Assembly (NCBI RefSeq): GCF_000264315.1 | Contig: NZ_AJXU01000015.1 | Span: forward strand, 37,319-101,318 | Length of the DNA stretch: 64,000 nt | DNA from: Rhodanobacter fulvus Jip2 | GTDB taxonomy: Bacteria > Pseudomonadota > Gammaproteobacteria > Xanthomonadales > Rhodanobacteraceae | Reading direction: 5' to 3' | In this document: positions 49,642 through 59,700 of the stretch, piece by piece | How positions within the stretch are numbered: position 1 is the first letter of the stretch | How the letters are laid out: each line of letters starts with the position of its first letter | Made by a program: the position numbers and the translations under genes | The notes under the pieces: generated by a model | Database searches by the model: none | What the model was told of the DNA's origin: nothing | What the model saw: only the letters and a program-made list of their open reading frames with translations

Positions 49642-50649
49642 ATGCGCATCCTGGTTACCGGCACCGCCGGCTTCATCGGCGCCGCCCTGGCGCAACGGTT
49701 GCTGGATCGTGGTGACGAGGTCTATGGCTTCGACAATCACAACGATTACTACGACCCGGCGTTGAAGGAGGCGCGGCTGGCGCGCTTCATCGATCACCCG
49801 AACTACACGCACCAGCGCGCCGACCTGGCCGATGCCGCCGCGGTGGATCAGGCGTTTGCCGCGTTCCAGCCGCAGCGGGTGGTGAACCTGGCGGCGCAGG
49901 CGGGTGTGCGCTATTCGATCCAGAACCCGCGCGCCTACGTGCAAAGCAACCTGGTCGGCTTCGTCAACATCCTGGAAGCGTGCCGCCATGGCAAGGTCGG
50001 GCACCTGGTCTATGCGTCATCCAGCTCGGTCTACGGCGCCAATCGCAAGATGCCGTTCGCGCTGGAGGACGCGGTCGATCACCCGGTGAGCCTGTACGCC
50101 GCCAGCAAGAAGGCGAACGAGCTGATGGCGCATACGTACAGCCATCTATACGGCCTTCCCACCACCGGCCTGCGCTTCTTCACCGTGTATGGTCCGTGGG
50201 GCCGGCCGGACATGTCGCCGATCCTGTTTGCCGATCGGATCAGCCGCGGCGAGCCGATCGACGTATTCAACCACGGCCACCACAGCCGCGATTTCACCTA
50301 TATCGACGACATCGTGGAAGGTGTGATCCGCGCGCTCGACCACCCGGCCAAACCCGACCCCGCGTACGACGCCGAACACCCCAACCCCGCCACGTCGAGC
50401 GCGCCTTACCGCGTCTACAACATCGGCAACGACCAGCCAGTGCAGCTGATGCGGTTCATCGAGTTGCTGGAGCAGAACCTTGGCCGCACGGTGGAAAAGC
50501 GACTGTTGCCGATGCAACCCGGCGACGTGGCCGATACCTGGGCCGACGTATCGGCCTTGCGCCGCGACGTGGGCTACGCGCCCGCCACCTCGATCGAGGA
50601 TGGCGTGGCGCGCTTCGTGGCGTGGTACCGGCAATACCACGGGCAATAA
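49642..50649 (+). CDS. NAD-dependent epimerase, UDP-glucuronate 4-epimerase-like
   Basis: Short-chain dehydrogenase/reductase of the extended type, 335 residues. The NAD motif is LVTGTAGFIGAALAQRLLD; the catalytic triad is visible as YASSSSVYGANRKMPF with YAASKKANELMAH (Tyr and Lys). The motif GVRYSIQNPRAYVQSNLVGF and the segment FTVYGPWGRPDM are characteristic of UDP-glucuronate/galacturonate 4-epimerases. It probably supplies galacturonate or a related sugar nucleotide for surface polysaccharide, but no glycosyltransferase is adjacent. The ATG at 49642 follows a short A/T-poor leader. Confidence 0.88.
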   Translation: MRILVTGTAGFIGAALAQRLLDRGDEVYGFDNHNDYYDPALKEARLARFIDHPNYTHQRADLADAAAVDQAFAAFQPQRVVNLAAQAGVRYSIQNPRAYVQSNLVGFVNILEACRHGKVGHLVYASSSSVYGANRKMPFALEDAVDHPVSLYAASKKANELMAHTYSHLYGLPTTGLRFFTVYGPWGRPDMSPILFADRISRGEPIDVFNHGHHSRDFTYIDDIVEGVIRALDHPAKPDPAYDAEHPNPATSSAPYRVYNIGNDQPVQLMRFIELLEQNLGRTVEKRLLPMQPGDVADTWADVSALRRDVGYAPATSIEDGVARFVAWYRQYHGQ

Positions 50650-50657
50650 GCCGATCT

Positions 50658-50730
50658 GTAGGAGCGCACCCTGTGCGCGATGCTTTTCGTTACGTGACGA
50701 AGAGCATTCGCGCACAGGGTGCGCTCCTAC
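50658..50730. repeat. REP-type inverted repeat after the epimerase gene
   Basis: Arms GTAGGAGCGCACCCTGTGCG and CGCACAGGGTGCGCTCCTAC belong to a third subtype (CACCCTGTG) not seen in the other five doublets of this window. Confidence 0.85.
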
Positions 50731-50739
50731 AAAATCGCA

Positions 50740-51189
50740 TCAGAACGGCTTGGCGAGCACCAGGAAGATCACGCCCAGCAGCAGCAGCACCGGCAGCTCG
50801 TTGATCCAGCGCAGCGCCCGCGACGACGGCAGGCTACCGCCCGCGGCCTTGCGCTTCAGCGCCCGCCCGGCCCAGATGAAGTACGCCAGCAAGATGGCCA
50901 CCAGGGTCAGCTTGGCGTCGATCCAGTGCATGCCCGCGGTGACGTTCGGCAGGCTCGCCGGGAATACCCGCCAGCCTTGCCACAGGACCAGGCCGAAGAT
51001 GAACGCCATGCCGAACATGTTGTGGCCGAATTTGTACAGCCGCCGCCCCATCAGCTGCAGCCGCGCCTGCACAGCTGGCTCGTTGGCGGTCTCGGCCAGG
51101 TTCACCAGGATCCGCGGCAGGTAGAACACCGTGGCCATCCAGGCGATCACGAACAGCAGGTGCAGCGACTTGATCAACAGATAGGTCAT
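50740..51189 (-). CDS. HemJ/CopD-like membrane protein
   Basis: Inner-membrane protein of 149 residues with four hydrophobic segments. The N-terminus MTYLLIKSLHLLFVIAWMAT with His10 and the following VFYLPRILVNLAE match the HemJ (UPF0093) pattern, in which HemJ acts as protoporphyrinogen oxidase using a haem. The late segment LRWINELPVLLLLGVIFLVL is also typical. CopD-like proteins share the fold, so the enzyme role is probable rather than certain. A strong terminator lies between the tRNA-Val and this gene. Confidence 0.8.
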   Translation of the reverse strand: MTYLLIKSLHLLFVIAWMATVFYLPRILVNLAETANEPAVQARLQLMGRRLYKFGHNMFGMAFIFGLVLWQGWRVFPASLPNVTAGMHWIDAKLTLVAILLAYFIWAGRALKRKAAGGSLPSSRALRWINELPVLLLLGVIFLVLAKPF

Positions 51190-51206
51190 GACAACGCTCC
51201 GTGGAC

Positions 51207-51242
51207 AAACAAAAACGGCGCGGCCTGTGGGGCCGCGCCGTT
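51207..51242 (-). terminator. Terminator downstream of tRNA-Val
   Basis: On the minus strand, AACGGCGCGGCC pairs with GGCCGCGCCGTT around a 5-base loop and is followed by TTTGTTTG. It ends the tRNA transcript. Confidence 0.9.
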
Positions 51243-51250
51243 CGGGGTAT

Positions 51251-51325
51251 TGGTGGGCGGTACAAGGATCGAACTTGTGACCCCTACCATGTCAAGGTAG
51301 TGCTCTACCGCTGAGCTAACCGCCC
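51251..51325 (-). tRNA. tRNA-Val (GAC)
   Basis: On the minus strand, acceptor GGGCGGT pairs with ACCGCCC, the discriminator A and CCA are encoded, and the anticodon loop TTGACAT gives GAC. The T-loop is TTCGATC. It is 75 bases long. Confidence 0.95.
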
Positions 51326-51608
51326 GTCTCGCCACGGCATGCCGTGCGAGCCGCGCAGTATACGGTAGCGGTGGGCGGTCGACAATAACCCGTGTACCGA
51401 GAGCAAGCAGCCCCGCCAGGTGCCCGTAAAAACCCCGAGGGCCTGGCGCTTCGACGGCTTGGTGCGGAGCCGGACGTTTCCTTTCCCCCGCTTTGCGGGG
51501 GAAGGTGCCGAAGGCGGATGGGGGCGCCTTTGATCGCGCTTCCAAGGCGGAAAGCGCCCCCTTCAGCCCTTCGGGCAGCTTCCCCCGCAAAGCGGGGGAA
51601 GCAAAAAA
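51326..51608. other. Spacer between tRNA-Val and uvrB
   Basis: This 283-base spacer is mostly repeat sequence (51481-51602, separate entry). The open frame through it on the minus strand carries no family features and crosses the tRNA, so it is not called. Confidence 0.6.
51481..51602. repeat. CTTCCCCCGC hairpin pair near uvrB
   Basis: Two copies of a strong hairpin, CTTTCCCCCGCTTTGCGGGG and CTTCCCCCGCAAAGCGGGGG, flank about 75 bases with GGCGGA and CGCTTTCC segments that also pair. A degenerate copy lies between yceI and hom around 23390-23465. It differs from the REP type. Confidence 0.75.
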
Positions 51609-53624
<2,016 letters not shown>

Positions 53625-53777
53625 CGGCTACATGTGTGGGTGCGACGGGCCATTTTAAATCGGGCCTGCTGACAGCTGGCGTCAGCAGTGACCGACGCCG
53701 GAGGCGCCGGTCGGGCGACAGCCACGCTCCCGGCCGACGCCTAGCATGCCGGTTCCAGGCGACGCAGGAGCGTGAAC

Positions 53778-54335
53778 GTGCCGAATCAGGGATGGATGAG
53801 GTGCCACAGGGAGCATGGTGTCACGCTCGTCGAACAGGTCATGGTGGTCGCGATCATGGCGACCCTGGTCGGCGCCGCGATGCCGTCGATGCGGCGCCTG
53901 CTCGACCGGAACCAGTTGCGGACCGCCCAGGCCGATTTCATCGGCGCCCTGCATCACACCCGCGAAGCGGCCGTGATTGCGCGGCAGGCCACGGTGTTCT
54001 GTCCCAGCCGCGACGGCCAGCAATGCGCCGACGAAGAGCGCTGGGATCACGGCTGGCTGCTTGCCGCCGATCGCGATCATGACAACCAGCCCGACGGCCA
54101 GCCGCTGCATGTCAATGGCAACTATGCCGAACGCCTCACGATCCAGAGTTCGGTCGGCCGGCGCCACGTGCGTTTCCAGGCCGATGGCAGCGCCCGCGGC
54201 AGCAATCTCACCTTCGTGTTCTGCCGCCGCGGAACGGCCGAACAGGCGCTCAGCGTCGTGGTGGCCAACTCCGGACGCATCCGCGGCGGCGCAGCCAGCG
54301 CCGAACAGGCAGCCGACTGCGCACGACAGCGTTGA
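53778..54335 (+). CDS. FimT/GspH-like type IV pseudopilin
   Basis: A 185-residue protein with the prepilin signature: positive segment MRCHREHG then VTLVEQVMVVAIMATLVGAA, the prepilin peptidase site being G before Val with the essential Glu at +5. The hydrophobic helix is followed by a GspH/FimT domain (AQADFIGALHHTREAAVIAR, CPSRDGQQCADEERWDHGWL). The GTG at 53778 is preferred: it lies 7 bases after AGGAG, whereas the GTG at 53772 is too close; an ATG at 53796 is possible. A single minor pseudopilin stands alone here, with no pilus operon. Confidence 0.85.
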   Translation: MPNQGWMRCHREHGVTLVEQVMVVAIMATLVGAAMPSMRRLLDRNQLRTAQADFIGALHHTREAAVIARQATVFCPSRDGQQCADEERWDHGWLLAADRDHDNQPDGQPLHVNGNYAERLTIQSSVGRRHVRFQADGSARGSNLTFVFCRRGTAEQALSVVVANSGRIRGGAASAEQAADCARQR

Positions 54336-54501
54336 GCCCTACGCGTAGCTTGCACGGCCCCTTGCGACGATTATCTTGCACAGCGCGATCAAGCCGTGAC
54401 CACGCCGGAAAAATGATTATCCGAACACGTTCCGAACGCGCCACGAAATCGTATGGAACGGCGCAATTGCGTTACCATGCAAGCCTCCATTGCCGCGATA
54501 T

Positions 54502-55560
54502 ATGGACGCCATGTCAAACCATGATCTGGAATCGTTGATTGCTCCGCTCGGGGATGAATTGCCCACCGGTGAAAACCTGGAATACGACCAGGATTTTCTG
54601 GCGCTCGACCGTGCCGCCTCGCCCAAGGCCGAACGCGCCATCGGCGACAGCGTCAAGGCGGCCGAAGAGCCGGATTGGGAAAAGGTCGCCAGCATGGCCG
54701 AGGCGCTGCTGGGACGTTCCAAGGATCTGCGCGTTGCCACGCACCTGGCCACCGCCTGGATGCGTACCGACGGCATGCCGGGCTGGGCGGCGGGGCTGGG
54801 CCTGATTCGCGCCTTGCTGGAGAACTACTGGGATGCCGTGCACCCGCAACTGGACGCCGAGGACGACAACGATCCGACCGCCCGCGTCAACGCCGTGGTG
54901 CCGATCAGCGACACCCAGAGCGTGCTCGGTTATTTCCGCACCACGCCTTTTGTGCAGTCATCGCGACTGGGGCGTTTTTCACTGCGCGATCTGCACATTG
55001 CCCAGGGCACGCTGAAAATCAGCTCACCTGATAGCGAATCCGGCGAAGCACCCAGCCTGACCGAGCTCGAAGCGTGCTGCATGGATTGTCCGGAAGAGCA
55101 ATTGCTGGCCAACGCCACGGCGATTAACGAGGCGCTGGATCAGGCCAAAGCGATCGACGGCATTTTCAGCGAGCAGATCGGTACCGCCGGCCCTGATCTG
55201 AAGGCATTGATCGGCGATATCCATGAGCTGAAAAAATTCGTGGAAGCGCAGCTTGCCAAGCGCATGCCGCAAGACGAGGCCGCGGGCGAGTATGAGGCTG
55301 AGGACGGTGCGGAAGCCGTTGCATCGGGCCACGCAAAACCCGTGGCCAGTGGCCGCATCGAGAATTCGCAGGACGTCATCAAGCGACTCGACGAATTGTG
55401 CGATTACTACGCGAAAAACGAACCGTCCAGCCCGATCCCGCTGTTGCTGGAGCGCGCCAAGCGCCTCGTCGACAAGAGCTTCCTGGACCTGCTGAACGAC
55501 CTCGCCCCCGGCGGAGTCAGCGAGCTGCAGGTTGTTTCCGGCCGCACCGAGTACGAATGA
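54502..55560 (+). CDS. tssA: Type VI secretion protein TssA-like
   Basis: Component of the type VI secretion baseplate/tail cap, about 353 residues. The N-terminal ImpA domain shows LESLIAPLGDELPTGENLEY and LEYDQDFLALDRAASPKAER, with AEALLGRSKDLRVATHLATA and GMPGWAAGLGLIRALLENYW. The C-terminal segment LDELCDYYAKNEPSSPIPLL and LERAKRLVDKSFLDLLNDLA is the family's terminal motif. Start at 54502 (MDAMSNHDLE) or 54511 (MSNHDLES) is undecided since neither has a clear ribosome site. No other tss gene is in the window. Confidence 0.88.
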   Translation: MDAMSNHDLESLIAPLGDELPTGENLEYDQDFLALDRAASPKAERAIGDSVKAAEEPDWEKVASMAEALLGRSKDLRVATHLATAWMRTDGMPGWAAGLGLIRALLENYWDAVHPQLDAEDDNDPTARVNAVVPISDTQSVLGYFRTTPFVQSSRLGRFSLRDLHIAQGTLKISSPDSESGEAPSLTELEACCMDCPEEQLLANATAINEALDQAKAIDGIFSEQIGTAGPDLKALIGDIHELKKFVEAQLAKRMPQDEAAGEYEAEDGAEAVASGHAKPVASGRIENSQDVIKRLDELCDYYAKNEPSSPIPLLLERAKRLVDKSFLDLLNDLAPGGVSELQVVSGRTEYE

Positions 55561-55575
55561 AACACGACGAGGGCG

Positions 55576-56712
55576 TCAATGGACGCCCTTGCAGGTATTC
55601 GCGCCGGAGCGCACGAACATCGTGTGGATCGAGGGATTCCAGTTGAGCGAAAGCCCGCCGGGCAAACCGGCGGTGATGCTGGCATTGGCGCTCTGCACGA
55701 TCGGCCCGATCGATGCGCTGCTGCCGTCCGCGCGCCGGACCGTGGCGCTTACCGCGTAGCTCAGCGGATCACCGCAGGCGGTGGTATCGATCTGCTGCGA
55801 AACGGTACTGCCGTAGGCACTGATGTCGGGCAAGGTGCCCGCGCCCAGCGGCACGTTTTTCCCTGCGCCACCGTGGTCGGCGGCGCACATGGCGGTCAAC
55901 GTGTAATCCACGGAAAGTCGCAGCGGTTTCGCGATCTGCACCACGGCAACCGCTTCGGGCTGGGTGACGCAGCCGAGCAGGAAGGTCTTGCGCTTGGGCA
56001 CGACATGCAGCACGTAGCTGCCAGGTTCGAGCATCTGGCTAGGTGGCAGTTTCAGCTCGATGCGGGCCGCCGAGACACCGGTGATCACCGGTTGCACTGC
56101 AAGCGGTGCGCCCTGTCCGTCGGTGGCCGTGACCCCGGGATCGGCACATTGCGCGTCCGACAGGTTCGTGCCGATCAGGGCGAACGCCAGCGGCTGGTCG
56201 CCGGGATGCAGGGCGAACAACGGTTTGTGATCCAGCGTCTCGACCGCGTCGATCACCGGCTGCGCGTCCTTGGACGAATCCTCGGCGTGGGCCAGTCGCT
56301 TGACGCTGGCGGTCAGGGCATCGGCAAGCGCGCGGGCGTCGCCGCCGAGGCATCCGTCGGAAATGGCGAGATAGGCGCGCGTGCGTTGTGCGGCGGCCTG
56401 CGCACGCCGGGCTCTTGCCTGCGCGCGTCCGTCGATGATGTCCACGGGCTTGGCCGCGTCGGAACCGCTCAGCGTGGCACGCAAGTCGCTGGCCATGTGC
56501 GCCAGTTGTTCGCTGGTGGCCACAAGTTGCGGATCGGCCGATGCATGCGCCTTCGTGGCCAGGTCACGCTGCGCCGCGTCGAGCTGGGCGATCACCGTTT
56601 CACCGGTGACCCGCGGCGCCAGCTGGGCACCGGCGGAGGTCGCCAGCGCGCAACCGGCCACGGCAATCCACCATCGCATCGCACGTGCACGGGTGGGACA
56701 GGCTTTACTCAT
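55576..56712 (-). CDS. Secreted Cys-rich protein of unknown function, overlapping the giant surface protein gene
   Basis: Precursor of 378 residues. The start at 56712 lies inside the 3' end of the giant gene (stop 56705-56707), an 8-base overlap that implies coupled translation; an ATG at 56715 is also possible. The N-terminus has a signal peptide (RWWIAVAGCALATSAGAQ). The mature protein shows an Ala/Arg/Asp-rich helical N-terminal half (residues about 45-140) and an Ig-like or beta-rich second half (QPVITGVSAARIELKLPPSQ, PGSYVLHVVPKRKTFLLGC). Six cysteines in the mature part suggest three disulfides. I do not recognise the family. It could be a periplasmic chaperone, a surface co-factor or an anchor for the large protein, but nothing in the sequence decides this. 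Confidence 0.72.
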   Translation of the reverse strand: MSKACPTRARAMRWWIAVAGCALATSAGAQLAPRVTGETVIAQLDAAQRDLATKAHASADPQLVATSEQLAHMASDLRATLSGSDAAKPVDIIDGRAQARARRAQAAAQRTRAYLAISDGCLGGDARALADALTASVKRLAHAEDSSKDAQPVIDAVETLDHKPLFALHPGDQPLAFALIGTNLSDAQCADPGVTATDGQGAPLAVQPVITGVSAARIELKLPPSQMLEPGSYVLHVVPKRKTFLLGCVTQPEAVAVVQIAKPLRLSVDYTLTAMCAADHGGAGKNVPLGAGTLPDISAYGSTVSQQIDTTACGDPLSYAVSATVRRADGSSASIGPIVQSANASITAGLPGGLSLNWNPSIHTMFVRSGANTCKGVH

Positions 56713-59700
56713 CATCGCAATCCAGCTCATCCGGTGCGCAGCGCTGCTGGTCGGGCGGCAGCAGCAAGCCCGAGGGCACGATGCCGAAAGCACGGTAGTT
56801 TGCCGAGATCACGCTGGGGTCGATGTACGAGTCGGTGTGCTTGTTGGTGTTCTGCGCACGGCTGGTCAACGCCGACGTGGGCACGTTGATGCTGCTGCCA
56901 CCGGTGAGCGGCAGGATGTTGCCCTGCCGGTCCACCGCATAGAAATACGCAGGCGAAATGCCACCCGGGACGATGACCTGCGCGTCGACACCCGTCACGT
57001 AGATCGGCGCGCCGCCGACACCGATATGGCCGGTCGATGCCCACGTGCCCACGCCGTTGTACAACGGCGCCTGGTCTGTCTGCAGCAAGTCGCCATTGAT
57101 CACCGAAAGGTAGGTCGACGACGTGCCGGCATCCACCGTGTAGTCGCTGCCATTCACGGCTGCCAGGGTCAGGGTCTGGGCGTTGGTGAGGCTGAAGCCG
57201 GCCGGCGCCGAGAAGCCGCCCAGCGTGCCGATGTAGTTGGCCAGCGGGTGCGCCGCATCGCCCAGCATCACCATGCCTGCCGCGCTGCCGGTCAGCGTAT
57301 CGGCGGTGAGGCTGCCGCTGGCGCCTTCGTTGATGGCACCGGCGGAAACCAGGGTCATCATGCCGCCCTGAACGGCACCGTCGATCGACAGGTCGCCGCC
57401 GCGGGTGGTGGTGAGCGTGGTACGCGCACCGCCTTCGATCGGACCGGTCACGATCAGGGATTGCCCGTTGGTGAAGCTGAAGCCTGCGGCCTTGAAAGCC
57501 TCCAGCGTGGCCACCCGGTTGCCGCCGCCTTCCAGCGTGGTGGCGCCCGTCGAGCTGCCACTCAGCGTGCTGGCGGCAATGCCACCTGCCGAGCCCTGAT
57601 TGATGGCACCGGCCGAGGTGAGCGTGGTGCGGGTGCCACTGACCAGACCGTTGATGATGATGTCGCCATTGGTGGTGATCAGGTTCACGTGGTCACCGCC
57701 ATCGACCGGGCCGATGACCGTCAGCGTCCGGTCGGTGGCCAGGTCGAAGCCTTCGGCACTGAAGCTGCCCAGCGCGGCGACATGGTTGACCGGATCGAGC
57801 ACGGTGCTGCCGACGGAACGCCCGGTAAGCGTGCCAGCGGTGACGATGCCGCTGGCGGTCTGGCTGATATTGCCGCCGGAAACCAGCGCCACCATGTCGC
57901 CCTGCACTGCCTGGGTCAGCGTCAGGTCGCCGGCGGAACCCAGGCCCACGTCGCCACCGCGCAATGCGGTGTTGACCGACAGCAGGCCCGATGTCGTCGT
58001 CAGGTGCAGACGCCCGCCGCTGGCGATCGTCAGCGGGCCGTTGACCGACAGCGCCTGCGCGTTGGTGAAGTCGAAGCCCGCTGCATTGAAGCTGCCCAGG
58101 GTACCGACACGATTGGCACCGTTGAGCGCGGTGACGCCGGTCGACCGCCCGGTCAGCGTGGCGGCGGTGATCACCCCCTGGCTGCCTTCGTTGATCGCGC
58201 CGGCCGAGTCCAGCGTCATGGCCGTGCCTTTCAGCGCGCCGTTGATCGTCAGATCGCCGCTGGTGGTGGTCAACGTGGTGCTGGTGCCGCCGTCGACGGT
58301 GCCGGCCACCGTCAGTGCCTGGGCATTGCCGAGGTTGAGGTAGGCCGCACTGAAATCGCCCAGCGAACCGATGCGATTGTTGCCGGTGAGGCTGACGGCC
58401 CCGGTGGTGTCGCCATTGAGCCGGCCGGCGACGATGCTGCCCGCGCTGGCCTCGCTGATGGCGCCGGTAACGTCGAGCGTGGTGGTCGCACCGGTGAGCG
58501 TGCCGTTGATGACCAGGTTGCCTGTCGTCGCCAGTCCCGCGCTGCTGCCGCCATTCACCGTGCCGGCGACGGTCAGGTCCTGCGCGTTTTTCAGGCTGAA
58601 ACCGGCGGCGCTGAAATCACCCAGCGTACCGATATGGTTGTTGCCACCGAGCGCTACCGCGCCCCCCGCCGTGCCGCGCAACGTAGCCGCCGTGATGACG
58701 CCGCCGCCCCCCTGGGTGATGTTGCCGGCAACGTTGAACGCGGTGGTGGTGCCGTTCACGGCACCGTTGATCGCCAGGTTGCCGGCCGTGGTCGCCAGTG
58801 ACGTGCTGGCGCCGCCATTGACCGGACCGGCGACCGACAGCGACTGGCTGTTGGTCAGACCGAAGCCCGCCGCGGTGAAGCTGCCGAGCGTGCCGATTTT
58901 GTTGCCCGATCCGTTGAGCGTGGTGCTGCCCACCGAATGGCCGGTCAAGGTGGTGGCCGTGAGCTTGCCCGATGCCGTCTGGCTGATGGTGCCGCCCGAC
59001 GCCAGCGTGACCAGGCCACCGCTGACTTCGTGCGCTAACGCCAGGTTGCCGGCCGAGTCCAGGCTGACGGCACCGGCGCTCAACACTGAATTGACCGTCA
59101 GGATCCCCGACGTCGTCGTCAGGCTGACACCGCCGCTGGGGCTGGTGATCTGCAGCGGGCCGTTGACGGACAGGTCCGTGGCATTGACCAGGCTGAAATT
59201 GGTGGCCTTGAAACTTCCCAGCGTGCCGACCAGGTTGGCGCCGCCCAGCGTGGTGGTGCCGGTCGACTGGCCCGTCAATGTGCCGGCCGTGATGACGCCG
59301 GTGCTCTGGTTGATGTCGCCGCCAGCGGCCAGCGACACCGCGGTGCCGTCGATATCGTGGGTCAGCGTGAGATCGTCGGCCGAGGTCAGCGCAACGGCAG
59401 CCGCCGTCAGGTCGCCATTCACGCTCAAGGTGCCGCTGCTCGTCTTCAGGTCGATGCTGCCGGCGTTGCCCGCTGTCGTCAGCGGACCGTTTGCCGCCAG
59501 ATCCTGCGCGTTGACAAAGCTGAAGTTGGCCGCGCCGAAACTGCCGAGCGTATCGACCAGGTTGGCGCCGCCAAGCGAGGTGTTGCCCTGCGAAGTGCCC
59601 GTCAGCGTGGCCGCGTCGATGACCCCGGAATTGCTTTGGCCGATCGCGCCCGCGGAGGTGAGCGTGACCGCCGTGCCCTTGAGCGTACCGTTGATCGTCA

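Noticed and set aside
51186..51590. 134-codon minus-strand frame across tRNA-Val and the spacer
   Set aside because: It overlaps a complete tRNA and a repeat, and its sequence is compositionally odd with no family features.
54430..54490. Possible sigma-54 promoter upstream of tssA (TGGAAC and TTGC)
   Set aside because: The spacing between the two elements is two bases too long and the first element lacks the usual C, so the match is weak.
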